DNA of 12,955 nt from an uncultured Subdoligranulum sp. (GTDB lineage Bacteria > Bacillota_A > Clostridia > Oscillospirales > Ruminococcaceae). The notes under the pieces were generated by a model. It was not told the DNA's origin, did no database searches, and was given only the letters and a program-made list of their open reading frames with translations. This document shows, piece by piece, positions 1-6,831 of the stretch. Position 1 is the first letter of the stretch, and each line of letters opens with the position of its first letter. A program made the translations under genes and the position numbers. Where the stretch lies: assembly GCF_937890665.1 (NCBI RefSeq), contig NZ_CALADU010000157.1, positions 1 to 12,955 of the forward strand. Reading direction: 5' to 3'.

Positions 1-695
1 TCGCCCTCGATCTTGTACATCATGGCGTCCATCTCGGGGAAGGACATAACGCCCTTGACCACGTCACCGTGCATCATGAAGGGCGGGATCACATAGGTGA
101 AGCCCTTGTCGATCATGAAATCCCGGGCGTAGGCCAGCACGGCTTCGTGCAGGCGGGCGATGTCGCCCAGCAGATAGTAGAAGCCGTTGCCCGCGACCCG
201 ACCGGCGGAATCCAGATCGATGCCGTCAAAGCTCTCCATGATGTCCACATGGTAGGGGATGGGGTAGTCGGGCACCACCGGCTCACCGAACCGCTGGACT
301 TCCACGTTGTGGCTGTCGTCGGGACCAATGGGCACGCTGGGGTCGATCATCTGAGGAATCGTGTACATGATCTCCTGAATCTTGGCCTGCAGCTCGGTCT
401 CCTTGGCTTCCAGCTCCTTCAGGCGGTCAGCCTGAGCCGTGACCTGCTTTTTGACCTCTTCCGCCTCGGCGGCTTTGCTGGGGTCTTTCTTGGCCTGTCC
501 CATCAGCATGCCGATCTGCTTGGACAGCTTGTTGCGGTTGGCCCGCAGGTCGCTGGCCTCGCCGATGGCGGCGCGGTACTCGGCATCCAGCGCGATGACC
601 TCATCCACCAAGGGCAGCTTGGCGTCTTGGAACTTCTTGCGGATGTTCTCCTTGACGGCTTCGGGGTTTTCGCGGACAAAGCGAATGTCTAACAT
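1..695 (-). CDS. serS: Seryl-tRNA synthetase, N-terminal part (runs off the left edge)
   Basis: The reading frame starts at ATG 695-693 and stays open to base 1, giving 231 codons of a protein that is usually about 425 residues. It charges tRNA-Ser with serine in the cytosol. The start MLDIRFVRENPEAVKENIRK is the typical bacterial SerRS N-terminus. It is followed by a long charged antiparallel coiled coil (about residues 30-105, rich in K, E, Q and A) that grips the long variable arm of tRNA-Ser. Then comes the beginning of the class II catalytic core (GRVAGNGFYYLLGDIARLHEAV, split here as GRVAGNGFYYLL and GDIARLHEAV), ending at DAMMYKIEGE. Motifs 2 and 3 lie outside the window. A GAGGAG ribosome binding site sits 10 bases before the ATG. 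The gap to the parB stop is 30 bases with no terminator, so it is probably cotranscribed with parA-parB. The identification is secure from the sequence pattern. Confidence 0.95.
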   Translation of the reverse strand, partial: MLDIRFVRENPEAVKENIRKKFQDAKLPLVDEVIALDAEYRAAIGEASDLRANRNKLSKQIGMLMGQAKKDPSKAAEAEEVKKQVTAQADRLKELEAKETELQAKIQEIMYTIPQMIDPSVPIGPDDSHNVEVQRFGEPVVPDYPIPYHVDIMESFDGIDLDSAGRVAGNGFYYLLGDIARLHEAVLAYARDFMIDKGFTYVIPPFMMHGDVVKGVMSFPEMDAMMYKIEG

Positions 696-725
696 GATTG
701 ATGCACTCCTCTATGGTAATTTCCT

Positions 726-1610
726 TCAGGATTCGGGGTCGTACTGGCCCAGCAGGCTGACGAACTTTTGCAGCATCTCGTCGCTGTAAAAGTCGATTTT
801 CAGGCTGCCTTTGCCATCCTTGTACTCTACATGGACCTCGCTGCCGGTGACTTCCTTCAGCGCGGCTTCCACTTCCACCGCCCGCTTGGGACGGGTAAAG
901 GCGTCGGGTTTGGGTTTGGGGGGCTTGGGCGGCTTGGACAACTTCTTGCAAAGCGCCTCGGTCTGCCGCACGTTCAAGCCTTTGTCGGTGATCTCTGCCG
1001 CGGCGGCTTGGATCAGCTCCTCGTTGGGCAGACCCAGCAGCACCTTGGCATGACCGGCGCTGAGCGTACCGGCACTGACCTGCGCCCGCACATCGTCGGG
1101 CAAGGCCAGCAGCCGCAGCGAGTTGGTCACCGCACTGCGGCTTTTGCCCAGCCGCTTGGCGGCGGTCTCTTGGGTCAGGCCGTATTTTTCGATAAGCTGA
1201 CGGCAGCCCTCCGCCACTTCGATGGGGTCGAGGTCCTCCCGCTGGAGGTTCTCGATGAGGGCCAAGGCTGCGGCCTGTTCGTCGGTCACATCCTTGATGA
1301 GGACCGGCACCTCGTCCAGCCCGGCCAGCCGAGCCGCCCGCCAGCGGCGCTCGCCGGCAATGATCAGATACCCGGTGCCGATCCGCTTGGGCCGCACCGC
1401 GATGGGCTGCAGCAGACCGTTTTCGGTGATGCTGGCCGCCAGACCCGCCAGCGCCTCGTCGTCAAACTTTTTGCGGGGCTGCTCGGGGTCGGGTTCGATC
1501 TCCCGCAAGGGCAGGGTGGTCACGCCGGCGTCGTCGGCACTGGTTTCGGGTAGGTCGGCAAACAGACTGTCCAGTCCTTTGCCCAACCCTCCCAGTTTGC
1601 GTTTGGCCAT
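726..1610 (-). CDS. parB: Chromosome-partitioning protein ParB (Spo0J)
   Basis: This 294-residue protein is a CTP-dependent DNA clamp that loads at parS and spreads to organise the origin region; it recruits SMC and stimulates ParA ATPase. The N-terminus KRKLGGLGKGLDSLF (residues 3-17) is the basic ParA-activating peptide. Visible next are the N-terminal CTP-binding domain with GERR (86-89) and ENLQRE (120-125), a helix-turn-helix at about 146-168, a Lys/Pro-rich linker (225-235) and a C-terminal dimerisation domain (about 240-294). At the positions that separate ParB from Noc (as I recall them from work on Caulobacter ParB: 173, 179, 184, 201) it has R158, S164, A169 and G186, the ParB type. 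The ATG has a perfect AAGGAGG seven bases upstream that overlaps the region just after the parA stop; the gap is 12 bases, so translation is likely linked to parA. Confidence 0.97.
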   Translation of the reverse strand: MAKRKLGGLGKGLDSLFADLPETSADDAGVTTLPLREIEPDPEQPRKKFDDEALAGLAASITENGLLQPIAVRPKRIGTGYLIIAGERRWRAARLAGLDEVPVLIKDVTDEQAAALALIENLQREDLDPIEVAEGCRQLIEKYGLTQETAAKRLGKSRSAVTNSLRLLALPDDVRAQVSAGTLSAGHAKVLLGLPNEELIQAAAAEITDKGLNVRQTEALCKKLSKPPKPPKPKPDAFTRPKRAVEVEAALKEVTGSEVHVEYKDGKGSLKIDFYSDEMLQKFVSLLGQYDPES

Positions 1611-1622
1611 CGGCGTACCTCC

Positions 1623-2387
1623 TTACCGCTCGTTGTTGTGTAAAAATTCCCGGGCCAGCTCCATGTAGGCTTCGCAGCCTTTGCCGCTGGGCTCGTAGAA
1701 GTTGATGGGCATACCGAAGCTGGGCGCCTCGCTCAGGCGCACCGACCGGGGAATGACCGCCTTGAATACCTTGTCGCCGTAGTATTTCTTGACTTGGGCC
1801 ACCACCTGCATGGTCAGGTTGAGCCGGCCGGAATACATGGTGAAGAGCACGCCCTCGATGTCCAGATACCGGTTGTACTTTTTGCGCACCGTTTTTAAGG
1901 TGTTCATCAGCTCGGTCAGGCCCTCCAGCGCGAAGAACTCGCACTGTAGGGGGATGAGCACGGTATCGCAGGCGCACAGGCCGTTGATGGTCAGCAGATC
2001 CAGCGAGGGCGGGCAGTCGATGAAGATATAGTCGTAGAGGGGGACCACCGGGGCCAGCACAGCCCGCAGCCGCATTTCGCGCCGGGGGATGCTGACCAGT
2101 TCCACCGCCGCACCCGCCAACTGGGTGTTGGAAGGCAGCAGGTCGGCGTTGTACTCGGTCTTGACGATGGCATCCCGCACATCGTCATCGTCGATGAGGC
2201 AGGTGTAGATGTCGGCGTCCAGCTTATTTTTGGCCACGCCGTAGCCCGAGGTGGAGTTGCCCTGGGGGTCCAGGTCCACCACAAGGACCTTTTTGCCCAG
2301 CGCAGCCACGCAGGCGCTCAGGTTGACGGCGGTGGTGGTTTTGCCCACGCCGCCTTTCTGGTTTGCTACCGCGATGACTTTGGCCAC
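1623..2387 (-). CDS. parA: Chromosome-partitioning ATPase ParA (Soj)
   Basis: This is a 254-residue deviant Walker-type ATPase that works with ParB to segregate the origin and, in Bacillus, also controls DnaA (family knowledge). The deviant Walker A motif KGGVGKTT is at residues 11-18, with signature lysine K11 and K16. The switch I region VDLDPQGN is at about 37-44 and the Walker B-like IFIDCPPSL follows mid-protein. I chose the GTG start at 2387-2385 because it gives MAKVIAVANQKGG, the family N-terminus, and has GAGGAGG about eight bases upstream. The same frame stays open a further 143 codons upstream, but that extension reads through noc, two terminators and the promoter, and is not protein-like. 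An extended -10 promoter sits just upstream. The stop is TAA and parB follows after 12 bases. Confidence 0.97.
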   Translation of the reverse strand: MAKVIAVANQKGGVGKTTTAVNLSACVAALGKKVLVVDLDPQGNSTSGYGVAKNKLDADIYTCLIDDDDVRDAIVKTEYNADLLPSNTQLAGAAVELVSIPRREMRLRAVLAPVVPLYDYIFIDCPPSLDLLTINGLCACDTVLIPLQCEFFALEGLTELMNTLKTVRKKYNRYLDIEGVLFTMYSGRLNLTMQVVAQVKKYYGDKVFKAVIPRSVRLSEAPSFGMPINFYEPSGKGCEAYMELAREFLHNNER

Positions 2388-2441
2388 GGCGTACCCTCCT
2401 CTTTGTTGCAAAATAGGGCGCAAAAACTGCGTCCGCACCCT

Positions 2442-2470
2442 ATTATAGCACAGCTTGCCCCCTTTAAAAA
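2442..2470 (-). promoter_or_regulatory. parA-parB promoter (extended -10)
   Basis: A consensus TATAAT (2447-2442) is preceded by TGC, an extended -10 element. The -35 at 17 bases spacing is TTTTTA (2470-2465), weak, as often with extended -10 promoters. It lies right after the two noc terminators and 55 bases before the parA start, so parA-parB (and probably serS) are transcribed apart from noc. Confidence 0.75.
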
Positions 2471-2481
2471 GGGTTTTGCAG

Positions 2482-2525
2482 AAAAAACTCCCCCGGGAAT
2501 GTTCCACGTGGAACATTCCCGGGGG
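2482..2525 (-). terminator. Palindrome with parS core plus T tract, second terminator after noc
   Basis: In the minus-strand direction the 36-bp perfect palindrome (arms CCCCCGGGAATGTTCCAC and its complement) is followed after two bases by six T residues (2487-2482). The stem is 18 bp in the limit, with a GC-rich base, the form of a rho-independent terminator. It would stop transcripts coming from noc before parA. On the plus strand no T tract follows. The terminator role is inferred from form only. Confidence 0.65.
2500..2515. other. parS: parS site 1 (ParB loading site), between noc and parA
   Basis: The 16 bases TGTTCCACGTGGAACA are a perfect inverted repeat and match the bacterial parS consensus TGTTNCACGTGAAACA at 15 of 16 positions, the difference keeping the symmetry. 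The site is the centre of a larger 36-bp palindrome (2490-2525). ParB from the neighbouring gene should load here. It is intergenic. Confidence 0.95.
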
Positions 2526-2544
2526 CAAATCACCCGCTTTTCCA

Positions 2545-2583
2545 AAAACAAAAGCGCGGCGCACCGGAAAGCCCGGTGCGCCG
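2545..2583 (-). terminator. Rho-independent terminator of noc
   Basis: An 11-bp GC-rich stem (2557-2567 with 2573-2583, loop AAAGC) lies 18 bases after the noc stop and is followed, on the minus strand, by CGC and TTTTGTTTTT. Together with the parS palindrome it makes a tandem stop between noc and parA. Confidence 0.85.
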
Positions 2584-2601
2584 TGGAAGGGGGAAAGGAG
2601 G

Positions 2602-3591
2602 TCACAGCAGCTGTACGGCAAAGCTCTCGCGGTCGGCGGGGGCGTCGGCGTCGGGAGCAGGGGGAACCGCAGCAGCGGCCGGGACGGCGGGGGAAACCCC
2701 GGCACCAGCCGGGGAGAGGGGAGCTGCCTGCCCAGCCCCGGGGGACGGGGCGGCGGCAGAGGGGGCCGGGGTGCCGGTGGCCACCCGGCCATCGGTGCCC
2801 ACGGGGATGCGGACAATGTACTCGAGACAACCGTCCCGCTTATCGCAGCTGGTGGTGGCGGCGATGCCCTTTTGGGTCATCAGGTCCACGGCGTGCTGCA
2901 AGGTGTTGACGAAGAACCGCACGTCCCGCACCATGGGGATGGTCTTGCGGCAGGGGCTGGGGGCCTTGGGGGCGGCCAGCATGGTGTCCACCAGCTTGTC
3001 GGCCTGACGGACGCTCATATTCTCCCGGGCGATCTTTTCCAGCGCCGCGGTGCGGCGGCTTTCCGGCAGGCGAAGCACCGCCCGGGCGTGCCGCTCGCTG
3101 AGATGGTTGGCGGTGCACAGGTCCTGCTGTTCGGGGGTCAGGGTAAGCAGGCGCAGCTTGTTGGCCAAGGCGGGCTGGCTAAGGCCCAGACGGCGGGCGG
3201 CTTCGGCTTGGGTGCAGCCCCACAGCCGGATGACCTCCTTGATGCCCCGGGCGGTGTCGAAGGGGTCCAACTGGCTGCGCTGGAGGTTTTCCAAAAGACC
3301 CAGCGCCGCCGATTCGCTGTCGTCGAAGTCGGACAGGATGGCGGGGATCTTTTCCAGCTTGGCCAGACGGCAGGCCCGCAGACGGCGTTCCCCGGCCACC
3401 AGTTGGTATTTCCGCAGCCCTACCCGCCGCACGCTGATGGGCTGCAGCAGGCCGTTTTGCAGAATGCTCACCGCCAAGGCGGCGATCTCCGGCTCGTCGA
3501 AGGCGGTGCGGGCCTGATAGGGCGACGGCTCGATGCTGTCGATGGGCAGCAGCATCACGCGGCCCGGTTTTTGGCTTTCTTTTCTGGACAC
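2602..3591 (-). CDS. noc: Nucleoid occlusion protein Noc (ParB paralogue) with an Ala/Pro-rich C-terminal tail
   Basis: This 329-residue ParB-family protein precedes parA-parB, the position of noc in Firmicutes; Noc stops division septa forming over the nucleoid. Visible are GERR (67-70) and ENLQRS (101-106) of the CTP-binding domain, a helix-turn-helix at about 127-149, and a C-terminal RDVRFFVNTLQ...EYIVRIP block (about 222-263) that resembles the end of Bacillus Noc. The specificity positions read Q139, K145, T150 and R167, the Noc type (Q/K/x/R), not the ParB type (R/S/A/G) seen in the neighbour. Two oddities are present: the N-terminus is only about 15 residues before the core and has no amphipathic membrane-targeting helix, and residues about 265-329 are low-complexity A/P/G, ending SFAVQLL. 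The start is GTG with GGAGG about 8 bases upstream. A second chromosomal ParB is the alternative. Confidence 0.85.
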   Translation of the reverse strand: MSRKESQKPGRVMLLPIDSIEPSPYQARTAFDEPEIAALAVSILQNGLLQPISVRRVGLRKYQLVAGERRLRACRLAKLEKIPAILSDFDDSESAALGLLENLQRSQLDPFDTARGIKEVIRLWGCTQAEAARRLGLSQPALANKLRLLTLTPEQQDLCTANHLSERHARAVLRLPESRRTAALEKIARENMSVRQADKLVDTMLAAPKAPSPCRKTIPMVRDVRFFVNTLQHAVDLMTQKGIAATTSCDKRDGCLEYIVRIPVGTDGRVATGTPAPSAAAPSPGAGQAAPLSPAGAGVSPAVPAAAAVPPAPDADAPADRESFAVQLL

Positions 3592-3625
3592 GATGATTTC
3601 CTCCCTGCGGGCGCAATCTCCCGAT

Positions 3626-3666
3626 AAAACAAAAGTGCTATGCTTTTTCTACAAAAAGCATAGCAC
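3626..3666 (-). terminator. Rho-independent terminator of the mnmE-mnmG-rsmG operon
   Basis: A 14-bp perfect stem (3635-3648 with 3653-3666, four-base loop) is followed on the minus strand by TTTTGTTTT. It lies between the rsmG stop and the noc start and separates the two transcription units. The candidate noc -10 lies inside its upstream arm. Confidence 0.85.
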
Positions 3667-3685
3667 ATCGTGCCGCAAACGGGAA
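3657..3685 (-). promoter_or_regulatory. Candidate noc promoter overlapping the terminator
   Basis: On the minus strand TGC-TATGCT (3665-3657) forms an extended -10, with TTCCCG (3685-3680) 17 bases upstream as a weak -35. Only about 25 bases remain between the terminator T tract and the noc ribosome binding site, too few for another promoter, which is why a start must lie at or upstream of the stem. Matches are moderate. Confidence 0.35.
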
Positions 3686-3723
3686 CAAAAATCGTTCGTC
3701 CCAAAAGGGCGTTTTTCGCGGTG

Positions 3724-4428
3724 TTACAGCGGTTTTTTTGCGATTTTTCCGCCGTTCCGGGGGTAAACCGTCGGAGTTTGCGATATTTTTTTGCAGACCA
3801 CCAGCCCCCGGGCGCTGCCGTCCGGCAGGGTAAAGGTGCGGGTTTCCCGGTATTGGCCGCCCAGCTTATGCAGGGCGTTGGCCGCGGCCTTGGCTTCGGC
3901 GTCGGCCTCGGGGCCTTTCAGGGCGATGAAGACCCCGCCCGGTTTGACCAGCGGCAGGCAGTATTCACACAGCACCGGCAGCGCGGCCACCGCCCGGGCG
4001 CAGGCCACGTCGAACTGTTCCCGCCAGACTTTGCGGGCCGCTTCCTCGGCCCGTTCCTTGGCGAACTCGATGCCGGTCAGGCCCAGTTCGGCGCAGAGAT
4101 ATTTGAGGAAATCCACCCGTTTGCCGGTGGGTTCCATCAGGGTGAGCTGCAAATCGGGCTTGTAGATCTTGGCCACCACACCGGGGAAGCCCGCGCCGGT
4201 GCCCACGTCCACCAGCTTGCCCGCCACTTCGGGCTGGGCGGCAAAGAGCAGGCTGTCGGCAAAGTGGCGGTCCTCGATGCCCTCGGGGGCGGTGATGGCC
4301 GTCAGGTTGACTTTCTGGTTGTAGTCCACCAGCAGTTCGGCGTAGCGGTCCAGCAGGTCCAACTGGGTGGGGGAGAGGGCAATGTTCCACGTGGAACATT
4401 TTTGGGCCAGACGTTCCTTGTCGATCAT
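3724..4428 (-). CDS. rsmG: 16S rRNA (guanine527-N7)-methyltransferase RsmG (GidB)
   Basis: This 234-residue enzyme methylates G527 of 16S rRNA using S-adenosylmethionine; loss of the family member gives low-level streptomycin resistance elsewhere. The sequence shows NLTAI (41-45), RHFADSL (54-60), the SAM-binding motif [11 protein letters not shown] (73-83), [10 protein letters not shown] (144-153) and the hallmark C-terminus [13 protein letters not shown]. The ATG overlaps the mnmG stop as ATGA and has AGAGGAAA upstream inside mnmG, so translation is coupled. Codons 11-16 (CSTWNI) are spelled by a perfect parS site, so the N-terminal residues are partly dictated by a centromere sequence. A rho-independent terminator follows about 58 bases after the stop, ending this operon. 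Confidence 0.96.
   Translation of the reverse strand: MIDKERLAQKCSTWNIALSPTQLDLLDRYAELLVDYNQKVNLTAITAPEGIEDRHFADSLLFAAQPEVAGKLVDVGTGAGFPGVVAKIYKPDLQLTLMEPTGKRVDFLKYLCAELGLTGIEFAKERAEEAARKVWREQFDVACARAVAALPVLCEYCLPLVKPGGVFIALKGPEADAEAKAAANALHKLGGQYRETRTFTLPDGSARGLVVCKKISQTPTVYPRNGGKIAKKPL
4383..4398. other. parS: parS site 2 (ParB loading site), inside the rsmG start
   Basis: The core TGTTCCACGTGGAACA is identical to site 1 and is extended symmetrically by AA/TT (4381-4400), but here the flanks are not GC palindromic. It encodes codons 11-16 of rsmG (CSTWNI). parS sites within this gene cluster are common in other bacteria. The spacing to site 1 is about 1.9 kb. Confidence 0.95.
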
Positions 4429-6317
4429 AGGGTTTCCTCTTTCTGCCCGTCGGCGCGGGCTTTCAGCAGTACGATGCTCAACTGGGCGAGATCGCTGGGG
4501 GAGACCCCGGGGATCCGTCCGGCCTGGGCCAGCGTCCGGGGCCGGATCTTGCAGAGCTTCTCCCGGGATTCCAGCGTCATCGTTTCGATGGGGGCATAGT
4601 CGAAGTCCTCGGGGATGGTCACGTTTTCGTGGCGCTGGATGTCCCGGATGATCCGCTCCTCCCGGGCGATGTAGCCCGCATAGCGGATCTCGGTCTCGAT
4701 GCGCTGGGCCATGGCGGGGGTGACCCCTTCGCCTCGGCCGATGACCGCGGCGATCCGCTCATAGGTGATGGCCGGGCGGCGCATCAGCTCGGCTGCGGTG
4801 CCGCCGCTCTCGCCCAGTTCGGTGCCCTCCGGCACCACCGCCCGCAGGTCGGCTAACTTGATGTGGGCGTTTTGCAGCCGCTTCAGTTCGGCCTGCTTGA
4901 TGTCCCGGTCGTGGCAAAAGACCGCCCACCGGGCGTCGTCCACCAGACCGTACTCCCGGCCAATGGGGGTCAGCCGCTCGTCGGCGTTGTCCTGCCGCAG
5001 GGACAGACGGTATTCGCTGCGGCTGGTCATCATGCGGTAGGGGTCCAGCACCCCCTTGGTGACCAGATCATCCACCAAGGTGCCCAGATAGCTGGTGTGG
5101 CGGGCCAGCACCAGTTCGGACTTGCCCAACGCATGGCGGGCGGCGTTCAGCCCGGCCAGCAGACCTTGGGCGGCGGCTTCCTCGTAGCCGGAAGTGCCGT
5201 TGAACTGTCCGGCGCCGTAGATGCCCGCCACCACCTTGCTCTCCAAGGTGGGTTTCAGGGTGGTGGGGTCCACGCAGTCGTATTCGATGGCGTAGGCGGG
5301 GCGCATGATCTCCAGATGTTCAAAGCCCACGATGGTGCGGTACATGGCATTCTGGACCGCCTCGGGCAGGCTGGAGGAAAGCCCTTGCAGGTACATCTCC
5401 TCGGTGTCCTCGCCGCAGGGCTCCACAAAGATGGGGGGGCGCTGCTTTTCTTTGAAGCGCACCACCTTGTCCTCGATGGAGGGGCAGTACCGGGGTCCCA
5501 CGCCTTGGATGTCCCCGCCGTAGAGGGGGGAGCGGTGCAGGTTGTCGAGGATGACCTTGTGGGTCTCGGGGTTGGTGTAGGCGATGTAGCAGTCCACCTT
5601 GTTGTGCATGGGGGCGCGGGTCAAAAAGCTGAAAGGCTGCAGCAGTTCGTCGGGGTCACCGGGCTGGCATTCCAGCTTGGAGAAATCGATGCTGCGGCGA
5701 TGGACCCGGGCGGGGGTGCCGGTCTTGAAGCGGCGCAGGGTAAAGCCGTGGTCCACCAGCGACCGGGTCAAGGCGGTGGCAGCGTGGGTGCCGTCGGGGC
5801 CGCCGTCGTAGTGGGCTTCCCCCACAAAGATCCGCCCGCCCAAGGTGGTGCCGGTGGCAATGACACAGGCCTTGCAGCCGTAGTAGCCGCCCAGCGCCGT
5901 GATGACCCCCACGATGCGCCCTTCCTGCACGTCCACGCCGACGATCTCGGCTTGGTGGATGTCCAAGTTGGGGGTCTTTTCCAAGGCGTGCTTCATCCAG
6001 ATGTGGTACCGCTTGCGGTCGGTCTGCACCCGCAGGCTGTGGACGGCGGGGCCTTTGCCCCGGTTGAGCATCCGGCTCTGCAAAAAGGTGGCGTCGGCGC
6101 CCAGACCCATCAGGCCGCCCAGCGCGTCCACCTCCCGCACCAGATGCCCCTTGGCCGTACCGCCGATGGACGGGTTGCAGGGCATGTTGCCGATAAAATC
6201 CAAAGTCAGCGTGAAGACGGCGGTCTTGGCGCCCAGCACCGCCGCCGCATGGGCGGCTTCGATGCCGGCATGGCCCGCGCCCACCACGATCACGTCATAA
6301 TTTCCCAAAATATCCAT
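4425..6317 (-). CDS. mnmG: tRNA uridine-5-carboxymethylaminomethyl(34) synthesis enzyme MnmG (GidA)
   Basis: This 630-residue FAD protein has full family length. With MnmE it adds (carboxymethyl)aminomethyl groups to uridine 34 of tRNAs that read codons ending in A or G. The FAD-binding [10 protein letters not shown] is at residues 13-22, followed by [22 protein letters not shown], the family signature, and by [13 protein letters not shown]. The second signature region [10 protein letters not shown], then [15 protein letters not shown], follow, and a helical C-terminal domain that binds MnmE closes the protein. The ATG is at 6317-6315; the nearest GAGGG ribosome binding site is about 12 bases away, a longer gap than for its neighbours, and an in-frame TTG four codons in is a less likely start. 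The upstream membrane-protein gene ends 39 bases earlier; downstream it overlaps rsmG by four bases. Confidence 0.97.
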   Translation of the reverse strand: MDILGNYDVIVVGAGHAGIEAAHAAAVLGAKTAVFTLTLDFIGNMPCNPSIGGTAKGHLVREVDALGGLMGLGADATFLQSRMLNRGKGPAVHSLRVQTDRKRYHIWMKHALEKTPNLDIHQAEIVGVDVQEGRIVGVITALGGYYGCKACVIATGTTLGGRIFVGEAHYDGGPDGTHAATALTRSLVDHGFTLRRFKTGTPARVHRRSIDFSKLECQPGDPDELLQPFSFLTRAPMHNKVDCYIAYTNPETHKVILDNLHRSPLYGGDIQGVGPRYCPSIEDKVVRFKEKQRPPIFVEPCGEDTEEMYLQGLSSSLPEAVQNAMYRTIVGFEHLEIMRPAYAIEYDCVDPTTLKPTLESKVVAGIYGAGQFNGTSGYEEAAAQGLLAGLNAARHALGKSELVLARHTSYLGTLVDDLVTKGVLDPYRMMTSRSEYRLSLRQDNADERLTPIGREYGLVDDARWAVFCHDRDIKQAELKRLQNAHIKLADLRAVVPEGTELGESGGTAAELMRRPAITYERIAAVIGRGEGVTPAMAQRIETEIRYAGYIAREERIIRDIQRHENVTIPEDFDYAPIETMTLESREKLCKIRPRTLAQAGRIPGVSPSDLAQLSIVLLKARADGQKEETL

Positions 6318-6356
6318 AACGTTGTGTTTCCCTCTATGGTTGATTGTGTAGGGGCA

Positions 6357-6818
6357 TTACCCCTGTTCCGGCAAAACGTCCTCGGTCAAGACCTGATACC
6401 GGTGGTAGTTGTCGGGGGCTACCAGCACGGGCATCTTGTCCCGGTTCTCCAAAAACGGGGTGGGGTCAAACCACAGGCTGTCGCTCTCAAAGACATATAC
6501 CTTGCCGTCGGCGGGGTTCACCGCCTGACACTGCAATACCAGCGGACAGCGGCCATTCACCCGCACCCGGGTGTCGTACTGGACCCCCAGAATATCCGCC
6601 TCGATGATCCGGCCATTCTCTTGCAGCCAAGTGCGGTCCCGGCGGATCCGGGCGATGGTGCCCAAAAATGCCAGACCCAGCACCAGAAAGATGCCACCGG
6701 GCAGGGCCACCAGACCCAGCAGCGGCGCGACCAACAAGGCCAGTGTGCCGCCTGCCGCCACAAAAACGATGCCCAGCGCCGTGAAGAGGATGCCCAACCA
6801 AAGCAGAACTTTATTCAT
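6357..6818 (-). CDS. Small two-helix membrane protein, DUF3592-like, between mnmE and mnmG
   Basis: The product has 153 residues. I chose ATG 6818-6816 because GGGAGG lies 6 bases upstream and the protein then opens with a membrane segment; an in-frame start 13 codons upstream overlaps the mnmE end and has no ribosome binding site. Two hydrophobic helices (about residues 4-27 and 33-54) are followed by IARIRRDR, a positive stop that should face the cytosol, then a soluble beta-rich domain (about 63-153) containing EADILGVQYDTRVRVNGRCP and DSLWFDPTPFL. That layout (helices, then a small domain around a V-x-Y-x-x-x-V-x-V-N-G type strand and a D-P turn) resembles the DUF3592 family, whose function is unknown to me. 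The 13-base gap from mnmE suggests cotranscription with mnmE and mnmG. Function is not inferred. Confidence 0.8.
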   Translation of the reverse strand: MNKVLLWLGILFTALGIVFVAAGGTLALLVAPLLGLVALPGGIFLVLGLAFLGTIARIRRDRTWLQENGRIIEADILGVQYDTRVRVNGRCPLVLQCQAVNPADGKVYVFESDSLWFDPTPFLENRDKMPVLVAPDNYHRYQVLTEDVLPEQG

Positions 6819-6831
6819 GGATGGCCTCCCC

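Noticed and set aside
768..1553. Plus-strand open frame of 261 codons opposite parB
   Set aside because: It is a shadow of parB, with no domain and no start signals.
2388..2816. Upstream extension of the parA frame by 143 codons
   Set aside because: It runs through the noc tail in another frame, two terminators, parS and the parA promoter. The GTG at 2387 has a strong ribosome binding site and gives the family N-terminus.
2455..3627. Plus-strand open frame of 390 codons opposite noc
   Set aside because: It is antisense to noc, Gly/Gln/His-rich, without a ribosome binding site or recognisable domain.
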